Positions 17,917 to 26,445 of a stretch of DNA of 32,724 nt are shown in pieces. The notes beneath the pieces are model-generated. The model did not search any database and was not told the DNA's origin. It worked only from the letters and a program-made list of their open reading frames with translations. Positions within the stretch are counted from its first letter, which is position 1, and each line of letters begins with the position of its first letter. Position numbers and translations under genes: made by a program. Origin of the DNA: CAZOVK01 sp964583165 (GTDB taxonomy: Bacteria; Bacillota; Clostridia; Lachnospirales; WRAX01); contig CAZOVK010000022.1 in the NCBI GenBank assembly GCA_964583165.1, forward strand, positions 1 through 32,724. The letters run 5' to 3'.

Positions 17917-17937
17917 CTTAATCACTTCCTACTATGG

Positions 17938-17966
17938 ATAATACCATAAACTTTTTACTTAGACAA
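17938..17966 (-). promoter_or_regulatory. Sigma-A promoter of the tadA operon
   Basis: On the minus strand TTGTCT (17961-17966) and TATTAT (17938-17943) are 17 bases apart. The transcript would start near 17931, leaving a leader of about 15 bases before the TTG at 17916. Confidence 0.6.
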
Positions 17967-17981
17967 ACTCAATTTTTCCTG

Positions 17982-18010
17982 TTTACGAAAACGAAAATTG
18001 CTGTTATAAT
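17982..18010 (+). promoter_or_regulatory. Sigma-A promoter of the pyruvate:ferredoxin oxidoreductase gene
   Basis: TTTACG (17982-17987) and a perfect TATAAT (18005-18010) are 17 bases apart, giving a leader of about 30 bases before the ATG at 18048. It is back to back with the tadA promoter. Confidence 0.65.
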
Positions 18011-18047
18011 GACAAAGATAAGTGATTCAAGAAATGAGGAGGGCTAT

Positions 18048-21000
18048 ATGGCAAAAATTGTCAAGACAATGGACGGTAACGAATCCGCCGCATATGTTTC
18101 TTATGCGTTTACGGAAGTCGCCGGCATCTATCCCATTACACCATCGTCGCCAATGGCTGAGCACACAGACGAGTGGGCCGCCAAGGGCAAGAAGAATATC
18201 TTTGGTCAGCCTGTAAAATTGGTTGAAATGCAATCAGAGGGCGGCGCGGCCGGTACGGTTCATGGTTCACTCGCAGCGGGCGCACTCACTACTACATATA
18301 CGGCGTCACAGGGCTTACTGCTTATGATACCGAACATGTATAAAATCGCGGGCGAATTATTGCCGGGCGTTATTCATGTATCTGCTCGTGCGCTTGCGGC
18401 TCACGCGCTGTCGATTTTCGGTGACCACTCTGACGTTATGGCTTGCAGGCAGACGGGCTTTGCTATGCTTGCTTCCGACAACGTACAAGAAGTTATGGAC
18501 TTAGGCGCGGTCGCGCACTTATCCGCAATAGCAGGTCGCGTACCGTTCTTACACTTCTTTGACGGCTTCCGCACATCACACGAGATTCAAAAGATTGAAT
18601 GCCTTGATTATGACGATTTGGCGAAAATCGTTGACCACGAGGCTATAAAGAAGTTCCGCGCCAACGCCCTTAACCCCGAGCATCCCGTACTTCGCGGCAC
18701 GGCTCAAAACCCGGACATCTTCTTCCAAGCTACAGAAGCGGCTAACCCGTTCTATACGGCTATCCCCGGCGTAGTTGAGAAGTACATGGGCGAGATTAAC
18801 AAACTTACGGGCAGAAATTACCAGCTCTTCAACTACTACGGTGCGCCTGACGCTGAACGCGTTATTATCGCTATGGGCAGCGGCTGTGATATTATTGAAG
18901 AAACGATTGATTATATGCTTGAAAAGGGCGAAAAGGTTGGTCTTGTAAAGGTTCACCTATATCGTCCGTTCTCTGTTGAGAGATTCCTTGAAGCTATTCC
19001 CGCGACAGCTAAGACGATTGCGGTTCTTGACCGCTCGAAAGAACCCGGCGCGATTGCCGAACCCCTTTACCTTGATGTCTGCACAGCGTTCTATGGCGCG
19101 GGTCGTCAAGCTAAGATTGTTGGCGGCCGCTACGGCTTAGGTTCTAAGGACTTCACACCCGCGCAGGTTATGGCTGTTTATGCTAACCTCGCCGAAGAAT
19201 GCCCTAAGAACAACTTCACAGTTGGTATCGTTGACGACGTAACACACCTTTCATTGCCTGTTGGCAAAGAAATGGACGTTACGCCCGCCGGTACAACCAG
19301 TTGCAAATTCTGGGGTCTTGGCTCTGACGGTACAGTTGGCGCTAACAAGAACTCCATCAAGATTATCGGCGACCATACGGATATGTACGCGCAAGCCTAC
19401 TTCTCCTATGACTCGAAGAAGTCGGGCGGTATCACGACAAGCCATTTGCGCTTTGGTAAGAAGCCGATTCGCTCGTCCTACCTCGTTTCGACGGCCGACT
19501 TCGTAGCCTGCCACAACCCATCTTATGTCGATAAGTATGACATGCTGACTGACCTTAAAGAAGGCGGCACCTTCCTACTTAACTGCGCATGGACGGACGC
19601 TGAGCTTGAAGCACATCTGCCCGCTGAAATGAAGCGCCAGCTTGCTCTAAAAAAGGTTCGCTTCTACACGCTTGACGCTGTGGGTATTGCGAAAGAACTG
19701 GGTCTTGGCAACCGCATAAATACTGTGCTTCAATCCGCGTTCTTCTACCTCAACCCCAGCATCATCCCGTTTGAAGCCGCGCTTAAATATATGAAAGACG
19801 CAATCGTCAAGTCCTATGGTAAGAAGGGCGAGAAGATTATAAACATGAACAACGCCGCTGTTGACCAAGGTTATCAGGGTCTTCGCGAAGTTGCCATCCC
19901 CGAAGCTTGGGCTAATGCGTCTGACGTAGCTACAGAAGCCGCGTTTACACGTACAGAACCAGACTTTATCAAGAATGTCGTTCATCCGATTAACGCTCAA
20001 AAGGGCGATTTGCTACCTGTTTCTACATTCGTAGGGCGCGAGGACGGCACGTTCCCGCAAGGTACGGCCGCTTATGAAAAGCGCGGTATCGCGATTGACG
20101 TTCCCGAATGGAACCCCGAAAACTGCATCCAATGTAACCAGTGCTCGTATGTTTGCCCACACGCGGCTATTCGCCCTGTGCTCGTAACAGACGAAGAGAA
20201 GGCGAACGCGCCTGAAGGTTTCTGCACAGTTAAAGCTAACGGCAAGGGCTTTGAAGGCTACCAATACCGTATGCAGGTTGACACGCTCGACTGCGCGGGT
20301 TGCGGCAACTGCGCTCAGGTTTGCCCCGCTAAGACAAAGGCTCTCGTTATGAAGCCGATTGACACACAGATGTGCCAGATGGAAAACTGGTATTATTCGG
20401 TTGATTTAGCCCCGAAGGCTAACCCAACGAACCCCGAAACAGTCAAGGGTAGCCAGTTTGAGCTTCCGCTCCTTGAATTCTCGGGCGCTTGCTCGGGTTG
20501 CGGCGAAACACCGTATGCTAAACTCGTAACACAGCTCTTTGGCGACAGAATGTATATCGCGAACGCAACAGGTTGCTCGTCAATCTGGGGTGGTTCCGCG
20601 CCTTCTACGCCTTATACAACGAACCACAAAGGTCACGGCCCCGCATGGGCGAACTCCTTGTTTGAAGACAACGCCGAATACGGTCTTGGTATGTACTTCG
20701 CCGTCAAACAACGCCGCGAACGCCTCCAAGAAGTCCTTGGCAAGCTTGCCGCATATGGTCTACCCGCTGAATGGGGCTATACAGAAGCCGCTAACGAGTG
20801 GATAGCCAACATGAACGACACAAAGGGTAGTATTGCGGCGGCCGAGAAGGTCAAAGCGGCTAACGAAAAGGCTATTGCTGAATGCGGCACATGCGGTTGT
20901 GAATGCGACGCTCTCTACGCGGTTGTTGCTGAAAACTATGACGTGCTCGTTAAGAAATCGCAGTGGATTTTCGGTGGCGACGGCTGGGCTTATGACATCG

Positions 21001-21602
21001 GCTTCGGTGGTCTTGACCAAGTTATCGCTTCGGGCGAGAACGTAAACATACTTGTATTCGACACAGAGGTTTACTCAAACACGGGCGGTCAGTCCTCGAA
21101 GGCAACGCCGACAGCGGCTATCGCGAAATTTGCTGCGGCTGGTAAGCGTATCCGCAAAAAAGACCTCGGCATGATAGCTATGAGTTACGGTTATGTCTAT
21201 GTAGCTCAAATCGGCATGGGCGCAAACCAAGCGCAGACTATCAAGGCAATGGTCGAAGCCGAAAACTACGACGGCCCCTCGATTATCATCGCTTACGCCC
21301 CCTGTATCAACCACGGCTTGAAACTCGGCATGGGTTGCACACAGCTACAGACAAAGAAAGCCGTTGAATGCGGTTACTGGCATCTGTATCGCTACAACCC
21401 GATGCTTGAGCTTGAAGGCAAAAACCCGTTCACGCTCGACTCCAAGGAGCCTACGGGCGACTTCCTTGAATTCTTGAACAGCGAAACGCGTTACACCTCG
21501 CTACAGAGAGAGTTCCCCGAAGTTGCGGACGACTTGTTCGCTCGTGCTAAGGCTGACGCGGTAAGACGTTACCAGACATATAAGAAATTGGCTGAACAAT
21601 AA
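18048..21602 (+). CDS. nifJ: Pyruvate:ferredoxin (flavodoxin) oxidoreductase, single-chain type
   Basis: Oxidises pyruvate to acetyl-CoA and CO2 and reduces ferredoxin, the central step of anaerobic pyruvate catabolism. 1184 residues, the length of homodimeric enzymes. In order: the N-terminal pyrimidine-binding domain (GIYPITPSSPMAE), a two-[4Fe-4S] ferredoxin domain at about 690-765 (CIQCNQCSYVCPH, then CAGCGNCAQVCPA), the cysteine pair SGACSGCGETPY near 815, which binds the proximal cluster, and the TPP pyrophosphate domain with GGDGWAYDIGFGG near 975 and SNTGGQSSKATPT. The start follows AGGAGGG at 18037-18043; the longer frame to 17934 would run through the promoter. It is monocistronic and ends at a strong terminator. 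Confidence 0.98.
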   Translation: MAKIVKTMDGNESAAYVSYAFTEVAGIYPITPSSPMAEHTDEWAAKGKKNIFGQPVKLVEMQSEGGAAGTVHGSLAAGALTTTYTASQGLLLMIPNMYKIAGELLPGVIHVSARALAAHALSIFGDHSDVMACRQTGFAMLASDNVQEVMDLGAVAHLSAIAGRVPFLHFFDGFRTSHEIQKIECLDYDDLAKIVDHEAIKKFRANALNPEHPVLRGTAQNPDIFFQATEAANPFYTAIPGVVEKYMGEINKLTGRNYQLFNYYGAPDAERVIIAMGSGCDIIEETIDYMLEKGEKVGLVKVHLYRPFSVERFLEAIPATAKTIAVLDRSKEPGAIAEPLYLDVCTAFYGAGRQAKIVGGRYGLGSKDFTPAQVMAVYANLAEECPKNNFTVGIVDDVTHLSLPVGKEMDVTPAGTTSCKFWGLGSDGTVGANKNSIKIIGDHTDMYAQAYFSYDSKKSGGITTSHLRFGKKPIRSSYLVSTADFVACHNPSYVDKYDMLTDLKEGGTFLLNCAWTDAELEAHLPAEMKRQLALKKVRFYTLDAVGIAKELGLGNRINTVLQSAFFYLNPSIIPFEAALKYMKDAIVKSYGKKGEKIINMNNAAVDQGYQGLREVAIPEAWANASDVATEAAFTRTEPDFIKNVVHPINAQKGDLLPVSTFVGREDGTFPQGTAAYEKRGIAIDVPEWNPENCIQCNQCSYVCPHAAIRPVLVTDEEKANAPEGFCTVKANGKGFEGYQYRMQVDTLDCAGCGNCAQVCPAKTKALVMKPIDTQMCQMENWYYSVDLAPKANPTNPETVKGSQFELPLLEFSGACSGCGETPYAKLVTQLFGDRMYIANATGCSSIWGGSAPSTPYTTNHKGHGPAWANSLFEDNAEYGLGMYFAVKQRRERLQEVLGKLAAYGLPAEWGYTEAANEWIANMNDTKGSIAAAEKVKAANEKAIAECGTCGCECDALYAVVAENYDVLVKKSQWIFGGDGWAYDIGFGGLDQVIASGENVNILVFDTEVYSNTGGQSSKATPTAAIAKFAAAGKRIRKKDLGMIAMSYGYVYVAQIGMGANQAQTIKAMVEAENYDGPSIIIAYAPCINHGLKLGMGCTQLQTKKAVECGYWHLYRYNPMLELEGKNPFTLDSKEPTGDFLEFLNSETRYTSLQREFPEVADDLFARAKADAVRRYQTYKKLAEQ

Positions 21603-21611
21603 GCAAAATTT

Positions 21612-21640
21612 AAGACGGGGCTCATGCCCCGTCTTTTTTA
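21612..21640 (+). terminator. Rho-independent terminator after the pyruvate:ferredoxin oxidoreductase gene
   Basis: A perfect 10-bp stem, AAGACGGGGC and GCCCCGTCTT, with loop TCAT, is followed by a T run to 21639. It starts 10 bases after the stop codon. Confidence 0.93.
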
Positions 21641-21663
21641 TGGGTTTTGTTGATGCAATCATC

Positions 21664-21692
21664 TTGAATTAGTAGCGAATGTAGTATATACT
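21664..21692 (+). promoter_or_regulatory. Sigma-A promoter of the yjdF riboswitch and gene
   Basis: TTGAAT (21664-21669) and TATACT (21687-21692) are 17 bases apart. The predicted start near 21699 coincides with the first base of the riboswitch closing stem. Confidence 0.65.
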
Positions 21693-21697
21693 AATAA

Positions 21698-21800
21698 GAC
21701 AAAGATAAAAACACAGTTCCGGTTGGTAGTCCGGACGCAGTTCAACTGTCAGTAACCTGCCTCCTTGGTTGTCCGTTCTTTGTCAGTACATTTAAGGAGG
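21698..21800 (+). ncRNA. yjdF-motif riboswitch (azaaromatic-compound sensing)
   Basis: A structured leader lies directly before a yjdF homologue. Seen in the sequence: the closing stem GACAAAG (21698-21704) with CTTTGTC (21778-21784); the inner stem ACAGTT (21713-21718) with AACTGT (21744-21749); and, enclosed by it, CCGG (21719-21722) with CCGG (21731-21734). The ribosome binding site AAGGAGG (21794-21800) follows about 10 bases after the closing stem, which fits control of translation initiation. The yjdF motif is an established RNA class found upstream of yjdF genes in Firmicutes that binds diverse azaaromatic compounds. The assignment rests on gene context and my recollection of the motif, not on a covariance-model score. 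Confidence 0.85.
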
Positions 21801-21807
21801 AATGGAT

Positions 21808-22227
21808 ATGGATATAACCATATCAAAACTAACAGTGTTTTTTGAGAAACCGTTTTGGGTAGCTATTTATGAGCGTCAGGATGATGGGCGATATGAGGTT
21901 TGCAAGATTACGTTCGGAGCGGAACCCAAAGACTATGAGGTATTCGATTACATCCTCAAAAACTGGCATAGGTTGTGTTTTACCTGGTCTATTGAAGCAG
22001 AGCAAAGAATCGTAAGACGTGTAAGTCCCAAACGTATGCAACGGGATATAAGTAAACAGATATACAACGTAGGGACTGGCACGAAAGCCCAACAGGCGCT
22101 GAAACTCCAACACGAGCGATTAAAACTCGAAAGAAAAACAAACTACCGAGAAAAGCGCGATGCTGAAAGAGAACGGCTGTTTGAGTTAAGGCAGCAGAAA
22201 CGTAAGGAAAAACATAAAGGGCATTAA
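21808..22227 (+). CDS. yjdF: YjdF family protein (DUF2992)
   Basis: 139 residues. The N-terminal half is a compact beta-rich region beginning ISKLTVFFEKPFWVAIYE, typical of YjdF. The C-terminal third is a highly charged helix rich in Lys, Arg and Glu (about 95-139), probably coiled. The biochemical function of YjdF is not established; its riboswitch suggests a response to toxic azaaromatic compounds. The ATG at 21808 is preferred over the ATG at 21802 because AAGGAGG ends at 21800, giving 7 rather than 1 base of spacing. It is monocistronic, with its own promoter and terminator. Confidence 0.88.
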   Translation: MDITISKLTVFFEKPFWVAIYERQDDGRYEVCKITFGAEPKDYEVFDYILKNWHRLCFTWSIEAEQRIVRRVSPKRMQRDISKQIYNVGTGTKAQQALKLQHERLKLERKTNYREKRDAERERLFELRQQKRKEKHKGH

Positions 22228-22254
22228 AAAATGGGGCGGAATGCCCCATTTTTT
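22226..22254. terminator. Bidirectional Rho-independent terminator between yjdF and rubrerythrin
   Basis: A perfect 12-bp inverted repeat, AAAAAATGGGGC and GCCCCATTTTTT, with a 5-base loop. Both strands therefore have a GC stem followed by a T run. It lies between two convergent genes. Confidence 0.93.
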
Positions 22255-22263
22255 AATAATACT

Positions 22264-22860
22264 TTAGTTTTGGCTATCAGACAGATGAAGCATGACATAA
22301 CCTTGCTCCATTTTGCAAAGTGGGCATGTATGCCACGCCTGATTACCTGTCGCTTCATACCCGCATTGGCTGCACTTCCATTTGACGGGTTGGTTTCTTT
22401 TATATAGAGTGCCATTCTTCAGATGCGTGTGAATCTCTGACAGTAACATGCTATGGCAGTTCTCCACAGCTGCTACCTTAGTAAACAACGCTGCTCTGTC
22501 AGCGAAACCCTCTTCTTGCGCCGTCTTTGCAAAAGCGGGGTAGACGTTCTGATGCTCCTCGGTTTCATTAGCTACGGCAAATTCAAAGTTCTTGACAAAA
22601 TCCCATTTTTCCTTAAACGGGTAACCCGCGTTTAGTTCCAGGTTTTCAATCGTAGTGTCGCTTGATGACTGAATAGCCGTATAGAACATTCGCGCGTGGT
22701 GAAACTCGTTCTCCGAAATTGTCTTGATTGCCTTGGCTAGTTCAAACAATTTCTCCTGCTTCGCCCCATACTCTAAAAACTGATAGCGCACATGCGCCTG
22801 ACTCTCGCCCGCGAAGGCCTTAACGAGATTTTTAAGTGTCTGGCTGTCTTTCAAATTCAT
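22264..22860 (-). CDS. Rubrerythrin
   Basis: Non-haem iron peroxidase that reduces hydrogen peroxide in anaerobes. 198 residues. The N-terminal ferritin-like four-helix domain has iron-ligand motifs at GES (18-20), ENEFHHAR (50-57), ETEEH and VENCH. The C-terminal rubredoxin-like domain has two CxxC pairs, C163/C166 in WKCSQCGYEA and C179/C182 in HTCPLC. The start at 22860 follows AGGAGGTG, which is part of a potential hairpin in the leader. The gene is a single unit with its own candidate promoter (22936-22964). It is likely induced by oxidative stress, as is common for the family, but no PerR box was recognised. Confidence 0.95.
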   Translation of the reverse strand: MNLKDSQTLKNLVKAFAGESQAHVRYQFLEYGAKQEKLFELAKAIKTISENEFHHARMFYTAIQSSSDTTIENLELNAGYPFKEKWDFVKNFEFAVANETEEHQNVYPAFAKTAQEEGFADRAALFTKVAAVENCHSMLLSEIHTHLKNGTLYKRNQPVKWKCSQCGYEATGNQAWHTCPLCKMEQGYVMLHLSDSQN

Positions 22861-22894
22861 AAATACACCTCCTGTTACAAGTATTTGCAGGAGG
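22861..22894 (-). promoter_or_regulatory. Rubrerythrin leader hairpin that can hide the ribosome binding site
   Basis: On the minus-strand transcript CCTCCTG (22894-22888) is fully complementary to CAGGAGG (22874-22868), which contains the Shine-Dalgarno sequence. A second pair, AAATAC (22886-22881) and GTATTT (22866-22861), would leave the Shine-Dalgarno sequence in an open loop. The two pairings are interleaved, so they probably exclude each other. This suggests translational control, but no ligand or known riboswitch class is recognised. Confidence 0.5.
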
Positions 22895-22935
22895 GGTGCT
22901 TTTTATCGGTTAAATGTATCTCCAAAAAGCATATA

Positions 22936-22964
22936 ATCATAACTCCCACTATGAAACCCGTCAG
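22936..22964 (-). promoter_or_regulatory. Candidate promoter of rubrerythrin
   Basis: On the minus strand CTGACG (22959-22964) and TATGAT (22936-22941) are 17 bases apart. The predicted start near 22929 gives a leader of about 68 bases containing the hairpin described above. Confidence 0.45.
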
Positions 22965-23063
22965 CTTATATCCCGTCAAAACCTTCGTATCCTCAAACTT
23001 ACGCCCCTACTCTCGCCTATGCGATAAAAGAGCTCTGTTGGCAAAAAACCTTTCCCTAATTAC

Positions 23064-23091
23064 TTGTATTTTACTATTTTTATGGTATTAT
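23064..23091 (+). promoter_or_regulatory. Promoter of the UbiA-dikinase-BtaA-like operon
   Basis: TTGTAT (23064-23069) and TATTAT (23086-23091) are 16 bases apart in an AT-rich stretch. The transcript would start near 23098, about 15 bases before the first start codon. Confidence 0.6.
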
Positions 23092-23112
23092 TTACAGTAA
23101 TGGGGGTGCAAC

Positions 23113-24021
23113 ATGATGAATAAATGGTTAATTTATCAAAAAGAACGTTTCCCACTGGCACAATACATACCGATGATGGCTGTGTTTGGCTTCTCAGCCG
23201 TCAGTTATTCGGCGCACTTGGCAAACCCCGAAAGCAGGTTAAGTGATATAGGGGTCGCGACTTATATAACCGCTATAATATCAACGCTGTTCTGGTTTAT
23301 GCAGTTACGCATAGCTGATGAACATAAGGATTTCGAAGATGACAGCAAATATCGCCCTCACCTCCCCGTCCATCGCGGGCTTGTTACACTACGTGAACTG
23401 CGTTATATCGGTGTTGGGTTGTGTGTTATTCAAGCGGCTCTGGCTGTGTTGATTGATTGGCGTTTGTTGGGTGTACTTGCATTGGTATATCTTTGGTTCG
23501 CGCTGATGTCGTTTGAGTTTTTTGTCCCGAAATGGCTTAAAGCACACCCCACGATTTATTTACTGAGTCACATGGCTATCATGCCGCTTATTGATTTGTA
23601 CGCAATGTCTGTCGAATGGTTGCCACGCGGTGGGGTCATCAGTTTTGGCATAATTGTTTATATGCTATCATCATTCTTTGATGGAACCGTGGTAGAAGTA
23701 GGGAGAAAGCTCCGCGCCAAAGAGAATGAAACATACGGCGTTGATACATATACACAGATTTGGGGGCCGAAAAAGGCGATGGCCGTTTGGCTGTTTTGCG
23801 TCACTACATCGGGCGTTAGCTCGGTTTTAGCGGCGTTTTTTGTTCGTGTTGGGCTAGAAATGTTGGTTAGCCTATCTACACTTTATGTTGTCGCGATATT
23901 TATCTCTGTCAGATTCGCACGAAAGCCTACGGTGAAGAACGCGAAAGTGTTTGAGTATTTCCCGGGAATATGGATGTTTATCATGTATTTTATTCTTGGG
24001 GTTCTACCCTTTTTCAAGTAA
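23113..24021 (+). CDS. UbiA-superfamily membrane prenyltransferase
   Basis: 302 residues with about eight hydrophobic segments. The acidic motif DEHKDFEDD (69-77) followed by RPHLPVHRGLVT (81-92) matches the first Asp-rich motif of UbiA enzymes and the conserved RP-x-P stretch after it. A second motif around DGTVVEVGRKLRA (190-202) stands where the second Asp-rich motif belongs. Such enzymes transfer a polyprenyl chain from its diphosphate to an acceptor in the membrane; the acceptor is unknown here. The start follows GGGGGTG; ATG at 23113 or 23116 would both work. It is the first gene of the operon, and the next gene begins 12 bases after its stop. Confidence 0.8.
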   Translation: MMNKWLIYQKERFPLAQYIPMMAVFGFSAVSYSAHLANPESRLSDIGVATYITAIISTLFWFMQLRIADEHKDFEDDSKYRPHLPVHRGLVTLRELRYIGVGLCVIQAALAVLIDWRLLGVLALVYLWFALMSFEFFVPKWLKAHPTIYLLSHMAIMPLIDLYAMSVEWLPRGGVISFGIIVYMLSSFFDGTVVEVGRKLRAKENETYGVDTYTQIWGPKKAMAVWLFCVTTSGVSSVLAAFFVRVGLEMLVSLSTLYVVAIFISVRFARKPTVKNAKVFEYFPGIWMFIMYFILGVLPFFK

Positions 24022-24033
24022 GGAGGCGGCCGT

Positions 24034-26445
24034 ATGTTCATAATGGATAACGATAACTTCATGCCCGAAAAAATCGGCGGCAAGGCGGCGGCGTTGGCTT
24101 TGTTGTCACATTCGGGAGCCTTGATACCAGAATGGTTCGCTCTGACTGTTGATGCCTATCACGCTTGGCGAAAAGGTAGCGTAGAAGATGTAAAAGCATC
24201 CGTTGAATCGGCATTGGATAAATTCGGTGACGTTCTGTTTGCTGTGCGTTCGTCGATTGTCGGCGAAGATGGGGTTGAGCATTCATTTGCGGGACAGTTT
24301 GAAACATTCCTTAACGTAAACAAATCGGAGGTTTTCGACTATGTCGTTAAGGTTTGGGACTCGGCCATTTCGGAACGTGTTCTGGCTTATAAAAAGGAAA
24401 AGGGGCTACGCACGGATTCCGTTCCTGCTGTGGTTATACAGCGCATGGTCAAGGCCGATAGCGCGGGTGTTGCGTTTGGGGCAAACCCTGTTAATGGCAA
24501 TACGAATCAGAGTATTGTCACGGCTGTATTGGGGCTTGGCGATAAGTTAGTTGACGGTAGTGTTAATGCCGATAATTATGTTGTCATAAAGGGCGTTGTG
24601 ACACGTTCTGATGTTTCAGGGGATAGGCGGGTTTTGACTGACAAACAGGTACTCGAAGTCGCCGCGTTGGTAAAATCGGCGAGTGCGTTTTTTGGTCGGT
24701 ATAATGATATTGAATGGGCTTTCGAGGGTGACACCCTCTATCTACTTCAATCGCGCCCGATTACGTCGCTACGATTTTGTACGGCACGTGACAGTGGTAT
24801 AAATATATGGGATAACAGTAATATCGCGGAGAGTTACAATGGTGTCACAACGCCGCTGACATTCTCGTTTATTAGGCTGGCGTACGAACACGTTTATCGT
24901 GAAATGTGCCGCATGTTTGGCGTAAAGGAAAAGCTTATCGAGTCAAACGATTACATATTCAAGCATATGCTGGGTTTGTCGGGCGGTCAGGTCTATTACA
25001 ACTTGATTACATGGTATAAACTGGTGGCGATTTTACCGGGATATAAGCAGAACACCCATTTTATGGAGCAAATGATGGGGGTCAGAGAAGCCTTGCCGGA
25101 TAATGTTCGTGAGTTGCTTCCGAAAGTTGGCGGTGGTTCGCTGACGGGCGCGGCGATTCGCTTGCTGTGGTTGTATGGTCAAAACGACAGAAATGTAGAC
25201 GGTTTTTTCGCGCTGTTGAATGATACGCTTAAATCAAGGGATTTGAGCGACTTGGATTTATATGACCTAGCGGGGTATTACAGGCGACTTGAAGGCCGAT
25301 TGTTGAAGCATTGGGCGCCCCCTGTCGAGAATGATTTTTTCGCAATGATTTTCTATGGGTTGCTGAAAGCCGCCACACGAAAATTCTGCGGCATAGACGA
25401 CGAGAACGCCTTTAACGGGCTTTTGCGTGGTTCGGGGGATATCATTAGCGCGGAGCCCGCGCGTCGTGTGCGCGAGATGGCAGAGATGGCGCGACCGAAC
25501 GCCGACCTTGTGTTTTGTCTTCAAAATGATGACAGATATACTATTGAAAGAAACCTACCTAACGATTTGCGCGCAAAGAAAGATGAATACATAGAAAAAT
25601 TCGGCGATAGATGTATAGATGAGCTTAAACTTGAGAGCGAAACTTTACGCGATAACCCGTTAACACTTTATCGAGCCATAGGTGGGTTCGCCGCCAGACA
25701 GAACACTGACACCATTCAGACGGATTCTTTCGACGCTGACGGCATTATCCGCGCGGCGGGGTTTTGGCGACCGCTCTATAATTGGCTTTTGAAGAACGCC
25801 CGCAAGACTGTTCGTCACCGCGAGAATTTGCGCTTTGAAAGAACAAGGGTTTTCGGCACTGTTCGGGCGATATTCCGTGAAATCGGTATGAGATTGGCGA
25901 GTTTTGACCTTATCGACGACAAAGAGGATATTTTTTATCTTGAACTGGACGAGATTCTGGGTTATATAGAGGGAGCGGGTACTACGACGAACTTACGAGG
26001 GCTAATAAATGTTCGCAAAACTGAATACAGTCGATATAGCGGTGACTGCCCCGATAGGTTTGAAACTTTTGGTTGTGTTGGGTTGAGTCTTAGGCATGAA
26101 AAGACCGATAAAACGCCTGAAATAGAAGGCACTCTTAAAGGGCTTGGCTGTTGCCCCGGCGTTGTAAGGGGCAAGGCGCGTGTAATCACCGAACCCCAGA
26201 ACGCGACAATCCTTCCGGGTGAGATATTAGTGGCGCGGCGAACTGACCCAGGCTGGATAATGCTATTTCCGGCGGCGGCGGGGGTTTTGGTGGAATATGG
26301 TAGCTTACTTTCGCACGCCGCCATTGTCTTGCGCGAAATGGGCATACCGTCTGTAGTATCGGTTAAGAACCTACTCGACGCAGTAAAAACAGGCGATATT
26401 ATTGAGATTAACGGCGAGAAAGGCACGGTGAGAATCATTGAATGA
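24034..26445 (+). CDS. PEP-synthase/rifampin-phosphotransferase-like dikinase
   Basis: 803 residues. The N-terminal ATP-grasp domain of the PPDK/PEP-synthase family has IGGKAAAL (14-21), AVRSSIVGEDG (70-80) and LLQSRPITSL (about 240-250). A middle part of about 420 residues is not recognised. The C-terminal swivelling phosphohistidine domain has GSLLSHAAIVLREMGIPSVV with the presumed phospho-carrier H761. There is no PEP/pyruvate TIM-barrel, so this is not a true PEP synthase. The layout matches rifampin phosphotransferase-type dikinases, in which ATP is split and a phosphoryl group passes through His to a small molecule. The start follows AGGAGG. Its end overlaps the next gene by 8 bases. 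The substrate may be an intermediate of this operon's pathway. Confidence 0.85.
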   Translation: MFIMDNDNFMPEKIGGKAAALALLSHSGALIPEWFALTVDAYHAWRKGSVEDVKASVESALDKFGDVLFAVRSSIVGEDGVEHSFAGQFETFLNVNKSEVFDYVVKVWDSAISERVLAYKKEKGLRTDSVPAVVIQRMVKADSAGVAFGANPVNGNTNQSIVTAVLGLGDKLVDGSVNADNYVVIKGVVTRSDVSGDRRVLTDKQVLEVAALVKSASAFFGRYNDIEWAFEGDTLYLLQSRPITSLRFCTARDSGINIWDNSNIAESYNGVTTPLTFSFIRLAYEHVYREMCRMFGVKEKLIESNDYIFKHMLGLSGGQVYYNLITWYKLVAILPGYKQNTHFMEQMMGVREALPDNVRELLPKVGGGSLTGAAIRLLWLYGQNDRNVDGFFALLNDTLKSRDLSDLDLYDLAGYYRRLEGRLLKHWAPPVENDFFAMIFYGLLKAATRKFCGIDDENAFNGLLRGSGDIISAEPARRVREMAEMARPNADLVFCLQNDDRYTIERNLPNDLRAKKDEYIEKFGDRCIDELKLESETLRDNPLTLYRAIGGFAARQNTDTIQTDSFDADGIIRAAGFWRPLYNWLLKNARKTVRHRENLRFERTRVFGTVRAIFREIGMRLASFDLIDDKEDIFYLELDEILGYIEGAGTTTNLRGLINVRKTEYSRYSGDCPDRFETFGCVGLSLRHEKTDKTPEIEGTLKGLGCCPGVVRGKARVITEPQNATILPGEILVARRTDPGWIMLFPAAAGVLVEYGSLLSHAAIVLREMGIPSVVSVKNLLDAVKTGDIIEINGEKGTVRIIE

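Noticed and set aside
17934..18047. N-terminal extension of pyruvate:ferredoxin oxidoreductase
   Set aside because: It spans the promoter, lacks a ribosome binding site and is absent from the family; AGGAGGG supports 18048.
22792..23100. 102-residue plus-strand frame across the rubrerythrin leader
   Set aside because: It overlaps rubrerythrin antisense, has no ribosome binding site or recognisable motif, and runs through the promoters of both neighbours.
24034..26445. True phosphoenolpyruvate synthase
   Set aside because: The ATP-grasp and phosphohistidine domains are present, but the PEP/pyruvate-binding barrel is missing and the domain order fits dikinases of the rifampin phosphotransferase type.
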